Source: Rhizobium ecuadorense
GTDB lineage: Bacteria; Pseudomonadota; Alphaproteobacteria; Rhizobiales; Rhizobiaceae
Direction of reading: 5' to 3'
DNA: 64,000 bases
NCBI RefSeq assembly: GCF_001187535.1
Contig: NZ_LFIO01001304.1
Location: forward strand, 186,001 to 250,000
Part shown: piece after piece, positions 1 through 8,308 of the stretch
Layout of the letters: each line of letters starts with the position of its first letter
Position numbering within the stretch: the first letter of the stretch is position 1
Translations under genes and position numbers: made by a program
Notes under the pieces: model-generated
What the model saw: only the letters and a program-made list of their open reading frames with translations
What the model was told of the DNA's origin: nothing
The model's database searches: none

Positions 1-2864
1 AAGGCAATCGACCGGCCGCAGTTTTCCGACCAGTAGGACGAGGTGACGTGGCCGAGCATGGTCATCGGCTTCGGCTCGTTCGGGTTCGCGACGACCTGCG
101 CGCCTTCCTCGAGCACCAGCTTCGGATCCTTGGTGACAAGGCCGACGAGCTGCTTGCGCCCTTCCTTGATGAGATCAGGACGCTGCAGGCCACGAATGCC
201 GACAAAGTCCTTCTTCTTCTTCGAAACGGCCCAGGCAACGCCCGCGTCATCCGGGGTAACCGTCCCGTCAGTATCCTGGCCGACGATGATGTAGCCCTTC
301 TCGGCGCGCAGAACGTGCATCGTCTCCGTGCCGTAGACGCAGGCGCCGAGCGGCTCGGCATTGGCCCAGACGGCTTCGAGCACCGACTGGCCATAATCGG
401 CCGGCACGTTGATTTCGAAACCGATTTCGCCGGTGAAGGAGACCCGGAAGAGCCGCGCCGGCACGCCGCAGACCGTGCACTCGGCAACGCTCATATGCGG
501 GAAGGCCTCGTTCGAAAGATCGACCCCTTCGACCAGCGGCTCGACGATCTCGCGCGCCTTCGGTCCCTGCACGGCAATGACCGCCCATTGCTCGGTCACC
601 GAGGTCAGCCATACCTTCAGGTCCGGGAATTCCGTCTGCAGGTAATCTTCCATGTGGTGAAGAACGCGCGGCGCTCCGCCGGTTGTCGTCGTCACATGGA
701 AACGATCCTCGGCCAGTCGCCCGACGACGCCGTCGTCATAAACGAAGCCGTCTTCGCGGGTCATGATGCCGTAGCGGGCCTTGCCCGGCTTCAGCGTGTC
801 CCAGGCATTGGTGTAGATGAGGTTGAGGAACCTCGCCGCATCCGGCCCCACCACCTCGATCTTGCCAAGCGTCGAAGCGTCGAAAATACCGGCCGACTCT
901 CGGGCTGTGCGGCATTCGCGGGCGACCGCCTGGTGCATGTTCTCACCCGCCTGCGGATAGAACCAGGCACGCTTCCAGTTACCGACATCCTCGAAGACGG
1001 CGCCATGCGCTTCTTCCCAGTTGTGCAGCGGCGTCTTGCGCGTCGGATCGAACAGCTCTCCGCGCGAATGGCCGACCAGCGTACCGTAGGTAACAGGCGT
1101 ATAGGGCGCGCGGAAAGTGGTGAGCCCGACCTGCGGGATCTCCTTGCCGAGCATTTCGGCGGCGATCGCCAGGCCGTGCATGTTGGAAAGCTTGCCCTGG
1201 TCCGAGGCCATGCCGTTGGTCGTGAAGCGCTTGATATGCTCGATCGAATGCATGCCCTCGCGCACGGCGAGGCGGATATCCTTGGCGCAGACGTCGTGCT
1301 GGAAATCGATGAAGGCCTTGGCGTTGGTCTTCGGGCCGGCGCCTTCGGCAGCGCCGATCATGCCGCCCGTCCAGTCATAGGCCTGCTCGGCCGAAATAGC
1401 GATCTTCTCGCCGCTGCTTTTGCCGGTGGCCTGCGCCATCAGCTCGCCGGCGGCAAGCGATTCCTCGATCGTCCGCTGCAGATCGTCCGTGCCGTTGCAG
1501 GCGCCGACCGAAAGGCAGTCCTGCGCGTAAGTGCCGGGCAGGAAACGCTGGCTTTCGGCATCGAAGGCCACTTTGCCCCGCGACTGCGAGAACAGATGCA
1601 CCGACGGCGTCCAGCCGGCCGAAACCAGCAGCGCATCGACTGCGATCTTGCGCGGCGAACCGCCGCCGTTGCGCGCCACCGTCATCGACGAGATGCGCAG
1701 CCGCCCCGCCGTGTTGATCACCGACTGCCCGGTCAGGACGTCGATGCCGAGCGCACGCGCCTCCTCCAGCACCGCCGCTCCCGGCCCCTGCCTGCAATCG
1801 ACGATGGCAGCGATCGAAACACCTGATCGTTTCAGATCGAAAGCCGCCTCATAGGCCGAGTCATGCGCCGTATAGATGCCTACCTTGGTTCCGACGGCGA
1901 CGCCGTAGTGATTGAGATACATCCGCGCCGCCGAAGCCAGCATGATGCCCGGCCGGTCGTTGTTCGGAAATACCATGTGCCGCTCGATCGCGCCGTTGGC
2001 GAGGATCACTCGCTTGGCCCGCACCTGCCACAGCCGTTCGCGCGGCAAATCTTGAGAGGGCTTGGCGATATGATCGGTCACGCGCTCGGCGAGACCGACG
2101 AAATTGTGGTTGTAGTAGCCGAAGGCGGTGGTGCGGACCAGCACTTCGACGTTGTCCATCGCCTTCAGCCGCGCCACGGCCTTCTGCGCCCAGGCATAAC
2201 CTTCCTGGCCGTCGATCGTCACGCCGGAATCGTAGCGCAAGGCGCCTCCGACTTCCGCCTGCTCGTCGCAGAGGATCACCTTGGCACCGGTCCCGGCCGC
2301 GGCCAGGGCCGCCGAAAGTCCGGCAACGCCGGCGCCGACCACCAGCACGTCGCAATGGGCATAACGGCTGGCATAATGATCCGGATCTTCCTCCGTCGGC
2401 GCGACGCCAAGGCCGGCGGCACGACGGATGAGCGGTTCGTAGACGCTTTTCCAGGCGGCGCGCGGCCACATGAAGGTCTTGTAGTAGAAGCCGGCGGCGA
2501 AGAACGGCGACATCAGATTGTTGACCGCGCCGACGTCGAAGGCGAGCGAGGGCCAGCGATTCTGCGAGTTGACGATCATGCCGTCGAAGACTTCCTGCAC
2601 CGTAGCGCGCACGTTCGGCTGCTTGCGCGCCTTATCGCGGGCGACGTCGATCAGCGCGTTCGGCTCCTCGGCGCCGGCCGAAAGAATACCGCGAGCCCGG
2701 TGATATTTGAACGAACGTCCCAGAAGATGCACGCCGTGGGCGATCAGCGCCGAGGCGACCGTATCGCCTTCCAGCGCGGTATAGGTCTCGCCGTCGAAGC
2801 TGAAGCGTGCGGTTTTGGCCGGCGTCAGGCGCCCCTTGCCGACGATACGGTTCACGCCGCTCAT
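1..2864 (-). CDS. soxA: Sarcosine oxidase alpha subunit (3' end outside window)
   Basis: Large subunit of heterotetrameric sarcosine oxidase, which demethylates sarcosine to glycine and passes the C1 unit to tetrahydrofolate. About 954 codons are present; the family is close to 1000 residues, so only the last few dozen are missing. Reading from the start, I see an N-terminal 2Fe-2S-like ferredoxin-fold segment, an NAD-binding Rossmann stretch (motif VLVVGAGVAGLSAA) and a C-terminal aminomethyltransferase (GcvT-like) half containing FTGEIGFEINVP. The ATG at 2864 overlaps the stop of soxD (TCAT at 2861-2864 on the plus strand), so the two are translationally coupled. The gamma subunit gene, if present, would lie left of the window. 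Confidence 0.95.
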   Translation of the reverse strand, partial: MSGVNRIVGKGRLTPAKTARFSFDGETYTALEGDTVASALIAHGVHLLGRSFKYHRARGILSAGAEEPNALIDVARDKARKQPNVRATVQEVFDGMIVNSQNRWPSLAFDVGAVNNLMSPFFAAGFYYKTFMWPRAAWKSVYEPLIRRAAGLGVAPTEEDPDHYASRYAHCDVLVVGAGVAGLSAALAAAGTGAKVILCDEQAEVGGALRYDSGVTIDGQEGYAWAQKAVARLKAMDNVEVLVRTTAFGYYNHNFVGLAERVTDHIAKPSQDLPRERLWQVRAKRVILANGAIERHMVFPNNDRPGIMLASAARMYLNHYGVAVGTKVGIYTAHDSAYEAAFDLKRSGVSIAAIVDCRQGPGAAVLEEARALGIDVLTGQSVINTAGRLRISSMTVARNGGGSPRKIAVDALLVSAGWTPSVHLFSQSRGKVAFDAESQRFLPGTYAQDCLSVGACNGTDDLQRTIEESLAAGELMAQATGKSSGEKIAISAEQAYDWTGGMIGAAEGAGPKTNAKAFIDFQHDVCAKDIRLAVREGMHSIEHIKRFTTNGMASDQGKLSNMHGLAIAAEMLGKEIPQVGLTTFRAPYTPVTYGTLVGHSRGELFDPTRKTPLHNWEEAHGAVFEDVGNWKRAWFYPQAGENMHQAVARECRTARESAGIFDASTLGKIEVVGPDAARFLNLIYTNAWDTLKPGKARYGIMTREDGFVYDDGVVGRLAEDRFHVTTTTGGAPRVLHHMEDYLQTEFPDLKVWLTSVTEQWAVIAVQGPKAREIVEPLVEGVDLSNEAFPHMSVAECTVCGVPARLFRVSFTGEIGFEINVPADYGQSVLEAVWANAEPLGACVYGTETMHVLRAEKGYIIVGQDTDGTVTPDDAGVAWAVSKKKKDFVGIRGLQRPDLIKEGRKQLVGLVTKDPKLVLEEGAQVVANPNEPKPMTMLGHVTSSYWSENCGRSIA

Positions 2865-3202
2865 TGCGCCTCTCCTTCCACGGCTTCATATGTCTCGACA
2901 GGCGCATGCTTCTCGGCCGCCGCACCGATCTCAGGCTTCGGCTCACCCGCCTTGTAGGTCACGATGAACTTGTCGCTCACCGTATCGCGCGCCGCGTTGA
3001 AGAAGCGCCCGCAGCCGTGAATGTGCCGCCAGCGTTCGAAGATCAGGCCTTTCGGATTGTCGCGCAGAAAGAAATAGGCCTCGAATTCCTCGTCCGAGAC
3101 GGAGGCGATATCGGCGGGCCGCACGATATGCGCGTCACCCGCGCCGCGGAATTCAAGCTCCGAGCGCTCTTCCTGACAGTAAGGGCAATGGATCAGCAGC
3201 AT
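2861..3202 (-). CDS. soxD: Sarcosine oxidase delta subunit
   Basis: A 113-residue protein, the normal size for the small zinc-binding delta subunit of tetrameric sarcosine oxidase. The N-terminal HCPYC (Cys6, Cys9) and the downstream RHIHGCGRFF (His60/His62, Cys64) match the Cys-Cys-His-Cys zinc site known in this family. It lies between soxB and soxA on the same strand and overlaps soxA by 4 nt. It is separated from soxB by about 106 bp that hold a palindromic repeat. Confidence 0.95.
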   Translation of the reverse strand: MLLIHCPYCQEERSELEFRGAGDAHIVRPADIASVSDEEFEAYFFLRDNPKGLIFERWRHIHGCGRFFNAARDTVSDKFIVTYKAGEPKPEIGAAAEKHAPVETYEAVEGEAQ

Positions 3203-3218
3203 GTAGGATTTCCTTCTC

Positions 3219-3270
3219 CTCCCCTTCTCCCCAGCGGGGAGAAGGTGCCTGCAAGGCGGATGAGGGGGTG
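3219..3270. repeat. RIME-like palindromic repeat, short copy
   Basis: CCCCTTCTCC/GGGGAGAAGG forms a tight inverted repeat, followed by GGCGGATGAGGGGG. The same building blocks recur at 51519-51653 and 59343-59459. This is the hallmark of the dispersed Rhizobium intergenic mosaic elements. This copy sits between soxB and soxD inside one operon. Confidence 0.7.
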
Positions 3271-3308
3271 AGCGACGAAAGGAGCGAGCGTTGGGAAAGC
3301 ACTCATCA

Positions 3309-4562
3309 TCAGTGCGCCACCGCCGCCGCCGCCGCCTCGTCGATCAGCCGGCCACTGCGGAAACGCTCCAGCGTCAGCCCGGCATTGAACTTGTGCGGTT
3401 CGTCGCGGGCAATCAGATGCGCGAAGAGATTGGCCGAGCCCGGCGTCGCCTTGAAGCCGCCGGTGCCCCAGCCGCAATTGACGTAGAGCCCGGGAACCGG
3501 CGTCTTCGACTGGATCGCCGAACGGTCCGGCGTATTGTCGACGATGCCGCCCCATTGCCGCATCATCTTGACGCGCCGGAACATCGGGAAGAGCTCGCAG
3601 ATGGCGTCGAGCGTATGGGTGATGATCTGTAGCCCGCCGGTCTGCGAATAGGAATTATACTGGTCGGTGCCTGCGCCGATGACGAGTTCTCCCTTGTCGG
3701 ACTGGGAGATATAGGCATGCACCGTGTTCGACATGACGACGCACGGAAAGATCGGCTTCAGCGGCTCGGAGACCAGCGCCTGCAGCGGGCTCGATTGTAG
3801 CGGCACGCGCACATCGGCCATCTTCATGATCGTCGACGTATGGCCGGCGGCCGACACGGCGACCTTTTTGGCGCCGATGAAGCCGCGCGAGGTCTCGACC
3901 CCGGTCACGCGTCCATCGGGGCCGCGGCGGATGCCGGTCACTTCGCAATTCTGAATGATGTGCACGCCTCGGTCCGAGGCCGCACGCGCATAGCCCCAGG
4001 CAACCGCGTCGTGCCGCGCCGTGCCGCCGCGCCGCTGCAGCGCCGCGCCGTTGATCGGGTAGCGGGCGCTCGCCGAGATGTCCAGCGGCGGGCAATAGGC
4101 CTTGGCCTGCTCCGGCGTCAGCCATTCATTGTCGATGCCGTAGAGCCGGTTGGCATGGATATGCCGCTTGAACGACTGCTGGTCGTGAATATTGTGCGAG
4201 AGCATCATCACGCCGCGCGGCGAATACATCACATTGTAGTTGAGCTCCTGAGAAAGCCCTTCCCAGAGCTTCATCGAATGCTCGTAAATGTGCATGCTCT
4301 CTTCATAGAGATAGTTCGAGCGGATGATGGTGGTGTTGCGCCCGGTATTGCCGCCGCCGAGCCAGCCCTTTTCGATCACCGCCACATTGGTGATGCCGTG
4401 CTCCTTGGCGAGGTAATAGGCCGCACCCAGCCCGTGACCGCCAGCGCCGATAATGACGACGTCGTATTCGGCGCGCGGCTCCGGCGAAGTCCACTGCTTC
4501 TCCCAGCCCTTATGGCCACGAAGGGCCTCCCTCGCCACGGCAAAAACCGAATATTTCCGCAT
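3309..4562 (-). CDS. soxB: Sarcosine oxidase beta subunit
   Basis: A 417-residue FAD/FMN-dependent oxidase subunit of the DAO family that carries the sarcosine-oxidising site. The dinucleotide-binding glycine motif IIGAGGHGLGAAYYLA lies at about residues 37-52. The N-terminus MRKYSVFAVAREAL is typical of rhizobial SoxB. A strong ribosome site (AAGGAGAAG) precedes the ATG at 4562. It is the first gene of the soxB-soxD-soxA run, so the operon promoter should lie in 4563-4862. Confidence 0.95.
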   Translation of the reverse strand: MRKYSVFAVAREALRGHKGWEKQWTSPEPRAEYDVVIIGAGGHGLGAAYYLAKEHGITNVAVIEKGWLGGGNTGRNTTIIRSNYLYEESMHIYEHSMKLWEGLSQELNYNVMYSPRGVMMLSHNIHDQQSFKRHIHANRLYGIDNEWLTPEQAKAYCPPLDISASARYPINGAALQRRGGTARHDAVAWGYARAASDRGVHIIQNCEVTGIRRGPDGRVTGVETSRGFIGAKKVAVSAAGHTSTIMKMADVRVPLQSSPLQALVSEPLKPIFPCVVMSNTVHAYISQSDKGELVIGAGTDQYNSYSQTGGLQIITHTLDAICELFPMFRRVKMMRQWGGIVDNTPDRSAIQSKTPVPGLYVNCGWGTGGFKATPGSANLFAHLIARDEPHKFNAGLTLERFRSGRLIDEAAAAAVAH

Positions 4563-4862
4563 CCGCCTTCTTCTCCTTCAGGAAAGGGCTGTTCTCCGCG
4601 CCCATACAAATCGCAAATCCAAATGCGGCACAACGGTTCTTTTGCGACAGCCGAACGCTTTGCTTTTGACACTAAGCGACATGATGCCGAAAACGGCGCG
4701 GTTTTTAGACGACATCGTGCGCTGCTTGCGAAATCCGCTCGGCAGCACAAGGCAAAACCAACTTTCCCCCCGGGCCCGCCGCCCGGTCCTAGCCCAAGTG
4801 GGCGAGAAGACAAGCAGTTACTAAAATGTTAATTCACCCTATATTTCCGGGGTTCTTGTATC
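4563..4862. other. Divergent intergenic region soxB / FecR protein
   Basis: About 300 bp without a gene, containing the start regions of two divergent units. A GC-rich palindrome (CCGGGCCCGCCGCCCGG) lies near 4770-4787. For the rightward gene, TATATT at 4840-4845 could be a -10 box, with a poor -35 (GTTACT) 17 bp upstream. I see no recognisable operator for the sox genes. Confidence 0.4.
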
Positions 4863-5870
4863 ATGTGGGGTCGGCGTTCATTACTCCAGGCGTTTTGCAT
4901 TGTGGTTGCCGTCGCGCAACCGACACTCGCCGCCGAGCCGGTCGGCCAGGCTGTCGTCATCAAGACGGAGGTGACGGGACAGAGCGGCCCCATCGAAGTC
5001 GACGCCAGCGTCCATCGCAACGAACGCATCAAGACATCGCCCTCGGGACTTGGCCAGTTTCTGTTTCGTGACGGCACGAAGCTCGCGGTGGGCTGGGGCT
5101 CGTCGGTGGTGATCGACAAATATGTTTTCGATGATTCCCAATCGGTCAAGAAACTCACCATCAGAGCGGCAAAGGGCACGTTCCGCTGGGTGAGCGGCAG
5201 CTCCAATTCCTCCGCCTACCAGATCCTGACACCCGCCGGCACGATCGGCGTGCGCGGCACCGCTTTCGACTTCTACGTCGGCCCTGATGGCACGACCGCC
5301 GTCGTGTTGTTGAATGGCGCGGCCCAGTTCTGCGGCCCGGGCGGCTGCCGGCAATTGCAACAGCGCTGCGATTGCGTGGTGGCCAAGCCGAACGGCAATA
5401 TGTCGGCGGCACGCCGGGTCGATCCCAGCATTCTCGATACGCTCGGAAATCCCCGCGCGCTCCCTTTCCTTTCGGGCAATCAGCGGCTTGCAGGCGGCAT
5501 TGGCATGCTCGGCGGCTGCAATATGGCCTCGGTCGCGCCGGAGAGAAAAGACAGAAAACCGCCGCCGGCAATAGAGCCTGCGCCCCAAAAGCAGGATCCG
5601 CCGCAGAAACAGGCCGAGCCGCAAAAGGAGCGGCCGAACAAGCCCGACAAACCGCATCATGACAAACCGGATCATGACAGGCCGCATCACGACAAGCCGG
5701 ATAAGCCCGACAAGCATGATGGCCATGGCCGGCATGACAACGACGGCAAGCCGGGAAATCACGGCGACGATCATCAAGACCATGACCGCCATCATGACGG
5801 ATACCGCGATCGTGATCATGACAGAGATCGCGCCAACGACAGGGGCCGGAATTTCCATCGCGGACGCTGA
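4863..5870 (+). CDS. Secreted FecR-domain protein with a charged His/Asp/Lys tail
   Basis: 335 residues. Residues 1-24 form a signal peptide (cleavage after TLAA). A FecR-type beta domain follows (about 40-140), with the diagnostic TPAGTIGVRGTAFDFYVG and a conserved Cys cluster (FCGPGGC, CDC) near 160-170. The last 100 or so residues are low-complexity, built from short DKPHHDKPD-like units rich in His, Asp, Lys and Pro, perhaps metal-binding or cell-wall-interacting. Periplasmic FecR-domain proteins are often encoded next to CHASE2 adenylate cyclases, and here one converges on this gene with only 6 bp between the stops. Function is unproven. Confidence 0.75.
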   Translation: MWGRRSLLQAFCIVVAVAQPTLAAEPVGQAVVIKTEVTGQSGPIEVDASVHRNERIKTSPSGLGQFLFRDGTKLAVGWGSSVVIDKYVFDDSQSVKKLTIRAAKGTFRWVSGSSNSSAYQILTPAGTIGVRGTAFDFYVGPDGTTAVVLLNGAAQFCGPGGCRQLQQRCDCVVAKPNGNMSAARRVDPSILDTLGNPRALPFLSGNQRLAGGIGMLGGCNMASVAPERKDRKPPPAIEPAPQKQDPPQKQAEPQKERPNKPDKPHHDKPDHDRPHHDKPDKPDKHDGHGRHDNDGKPGNHGDDHQDHDRHHDGYRDRDHDRDRANDRGRNFHRGR

Positions 5871-5876
5871 AGTCCG

Positions 5877-8048
5877 TCAGTCGGCGGCGCTCTTTTCGCT
5901 CCCCTCCGGCGCCTCGCGAAAATGATCGGTCCTGCCGGATATGCGCTGGTAGAATTCCGCCAGAGCGCCGGTCACCTGCACCGCCCTGAGCTTGACGGCA
6001 CCGATCAGCTTCCGGCTGTTCCGCGAATGTGATCGCAGGGCCTCCATCAACTGCCTGTGAACGACCTCTAGCGCGGCGAATTCCTGAGATTCCGCGACCC
6101 GCTCATCGCCGACGACGGCAAGGATCTGCGTCCGGCTGCTTTTTCCCTTGAGCGGTAGGGCGCCGGCCGCGATCAGCGCCATTCCCCGCACAGACCGCGC
6201 CGTGCTGTCGGAGATGAGGATATCGAAGCCGACCTCCTTGCAGCATGACTCGATGCGCGCCGCGACATTGACGGCATCGCCGACCGCCGAATAGTTGAAG
6301 CGCGTCTTGGCCCCCATATTGCCGACGCAGGCAAGGCCGGTATGGATGCCGATGCCGATACCGACCGGTTGTCCGGGCCCGAAGCCGAAGGCGTCGCCGG
6401 CGTTCAATTCGGCGAGCGTCTCGCGCATGGCAAGCGCTGCCCGGACAGCCTTGGTTTCATGATCGGCCACGTCGACGGGCGCATTCCAGAACGCCATGAT
6501 CGAATCGCCGATAAATTTGTCGAGCGTGCCTTCATTGCCCACCACATGGCGGCTCAGCGCATCGAGCAGCGTATTCAGGAAGGCGACGACATCGGTCGGC
6601 GCCAGCCGCTCGCTGATCTCGGTGAAATTCCGGACATCGACGAACATGACCGTCAGTTCGCGGTCGTCGCCGCCGAGGCGCAAGGCATCGCGGGTATGCT
6701 CGATACGATGAAGCAGCGATGGCGAAAGATAATGCCCGAAGGCGCGCCGCACCTCACGCCGCTCCCGGTCGATCACCAGGATCCGGAAGGAGGTCGCAGC
6801 AAAATGGATGATCGACCCGCTGACGATCGGCGCCAGCGGATCGAAAAGAAGCCCGGCATAGAGAAAGGAGAGCCAGGAGGCGACAAGTGCCATGGCCGTG
6901 ATCAGCAGGCCGCAGATCAGCGCGACGGCGGGGCTGACGAAGGTCGTCACCACGACGAGCAGGCAGCCGAGCACGGCGATCGTCAGGATTTCCATCCCAT
7001 CCGCCCAGTCCGGCCGCGACAGGAACTGGCCCGATAGGATCTGCTCGACCGCCTGCGCATGCAGCGAAACACCGGGAACGTTCTCGCCGAGCGCCGTGAC
7101 ACGGATGTCCTGCAGGCCGGCCGCCGACGTGCCGACGAAGACGATGCTGCCGTCGATCGCCGCCGCGACCTCGGGAGAGGCCCCTTCGGCCGCAAGCACC
7201 TGCCGGGCGGATATATAACGCTCGGCCCGATCGGGCGTGACATAGAGCCAGAGTTCGCCCGCCGCCGTCAGCGGCACGATGAAATCGCCGATCTTTGCCG
7301 ATGTCATGATCCCGGCGCGATCGGGCGCGCCCGACAGAACATAGGTCGAGACCCCCTGCGCGACGCGCAGCGCCTCGATCGCGAGATTGGGATAGAGCTG
7401 CTGGCCGTCGGTCAAAAACAGCGGAACCGCCCGCACCACCGGCGAGGGATTGCCGGGATTGAGGCTGATATGGCCGAGCCCCGCCGCATTCGCCTCCAAT
7501 TGCGGCCTGAGCGGCGTCGAGGCGCCGAGATAGGGCGGCGCCTCGACCGGGCTTTCGCCGGTGAAGGCGAAGCCCGCTTTGACCGGCGGCCGGTAATTGC
7601 CCTCGTTGGAAAGGCCGAAGCCGAGCACGACGGGCTTCTCGGCAATCGACCGGGCGAATATCTCGTCATTATCGGGCAGCTTCTCGGCAAGCGAAGGATC
7701 GACCCCGGCGGCCTCGCGCACGACATTGCGCGGCGACAGCCGGTCCGGCTCGGAAAACAGAATATCGAAGGCGATGGCGGAAGCGCCCATTTGGGAAAGC
7801 CGGTCCACCAGCAGGGCAAGCCGGTCCCGCGGCCAGGGCCATTGTCCGAACTCGCGCAACGAGGCCTCGTCGATATCGATGACGCGGACCGGCATCGGCT
7901 GGAACGTCCTCGGAACCAGCCGCTGATATTCGTCGAAGGTCACACCGCGGATCAGCTTGAAAATCCCGGGATCTTCTGCCCGCAGGATCGTGAGCAGCGC
8001 CACGATCGCCAGGCCGATAACGACACCGATTTGCTGGACGCGCGTCAT
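5877..8048 (-). CDS. CHASE2-domain class III adenylate cyclase
   Basis: 723 residues from the ATG at 8048. An in-frame extension to 8162 lacks a plausible signal and ribosome site. An N-terminal membrane anchor is followed by a periplasmic CHASE2 sensor (about 30-330), three hydrophobic helices (about 345-420) and a cytoplasmic class III nucleotidyl cyclase domain (about 470-650). The catalytic set is intact: FVDVRNF and FIGDS for metal (Asp515), with Lys511 and Asp591 (SAVGDAVN) as the adenine-selecting pair. It should therefore make cAMP. It faces the FecR gene and is divergent from a second cyclase at 8309. The periplasmic ligand is unknown. Confidence 0.88.
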   Translation of the reverse strand: MTRVQQIGVVIGLAIVALLTILRAEDPGIFKLIRGVTFDEYQRLVPRTFQPMPVRVIDIDEASLREFGQWPWPRDRLALLVDRLSQMGASAIAFDILFSEPDRLSPRNVVREAAGVDPSLAEKLPDNDEIFARSIAEKPVVLGFGLSNEGNYRPPVKAGFAFTGESPVEAPPYLGASTPLRPQLEANAAGLGHISLNPGNPSPVVRAVPLFLTDGQQLYPNLAIEALRVAQGVSTYVLSGAPDRAGIMTSAKIGDFIVPLTAAGELWLYVTPDRAERYISARQVLAAEGASPEVAAAIDGSIVFVGTSAAGLQDIRVTALGENVPGVSLHAQAVEQILSGQFLSRPDWADGMEILTIAVLGCLLVVVTTFVSPAVALICGLLITAMALVASWLSFLYAGLLFDPLAPIVSGSIIHFAATSFRILVIDRERREVRRAFGHYLSPSLLHRIEHTRDALRLGGDDRELTVMFVDVRNFTEISERLAPTDVVAFLNTLLDALSRHVVGNEGTLDKFIGDSIMAFWNAPVDVADHETKAVRAALAMRETLAELNAGDAFGFGPGQPVGIGIGIHTGLACVGNMGAKTRFNYSAVGDAVNVAARIESCCKEVGFDILISDSTARSVRGMALIAAGALPLKGKSSRTQILAVVGDERVAESQEFAALEVVHRQLMEALRSHSRNSRKLIGAVKLRAVQVTGALAEFYQRISGRTDHFREAPEGSEKSAAD

Positions 8049-8308
8049 GAACTCACCGGGTGTCCCTTCCACGGCCCGCAGAACCGCCCGCACCTGCCGG
8101 CAGGCTACGCCGCTTTCGCTCCAAACGCCATTCGCACATGCCGTCCGGGCCTTCTCTTTCAATGGGCCGCGCTACGCCTTAAGTTTTGGCCGGGCTTTTG
8201 CCGGAATGACAGGGGATGGTAGGGCTTCGATCTTGCCGGGCAGCCGGCGAAATGTTCTTGTAGCGATCGAAAATCGAATGCCTTTCCAGAGAAGAACGAG
8301 GGGTCGCC

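Noticed and set aside
48..2957. Long plus-strand open frames over soxA (592 and 364 codons)
   Set aside because: They are antisense shadows of soxA caused by high GC third positions. Their translations are Arg/His/Gly-rich without any family motif.
8049..8162. N-terminal extension of the CHASE2 cyclase to 8162
   Set aside because: The added 38 residues have no signal peptide and no homology-like pattern. The ATG at 8048 puts the membrane anchor at the N-terminus as expected.
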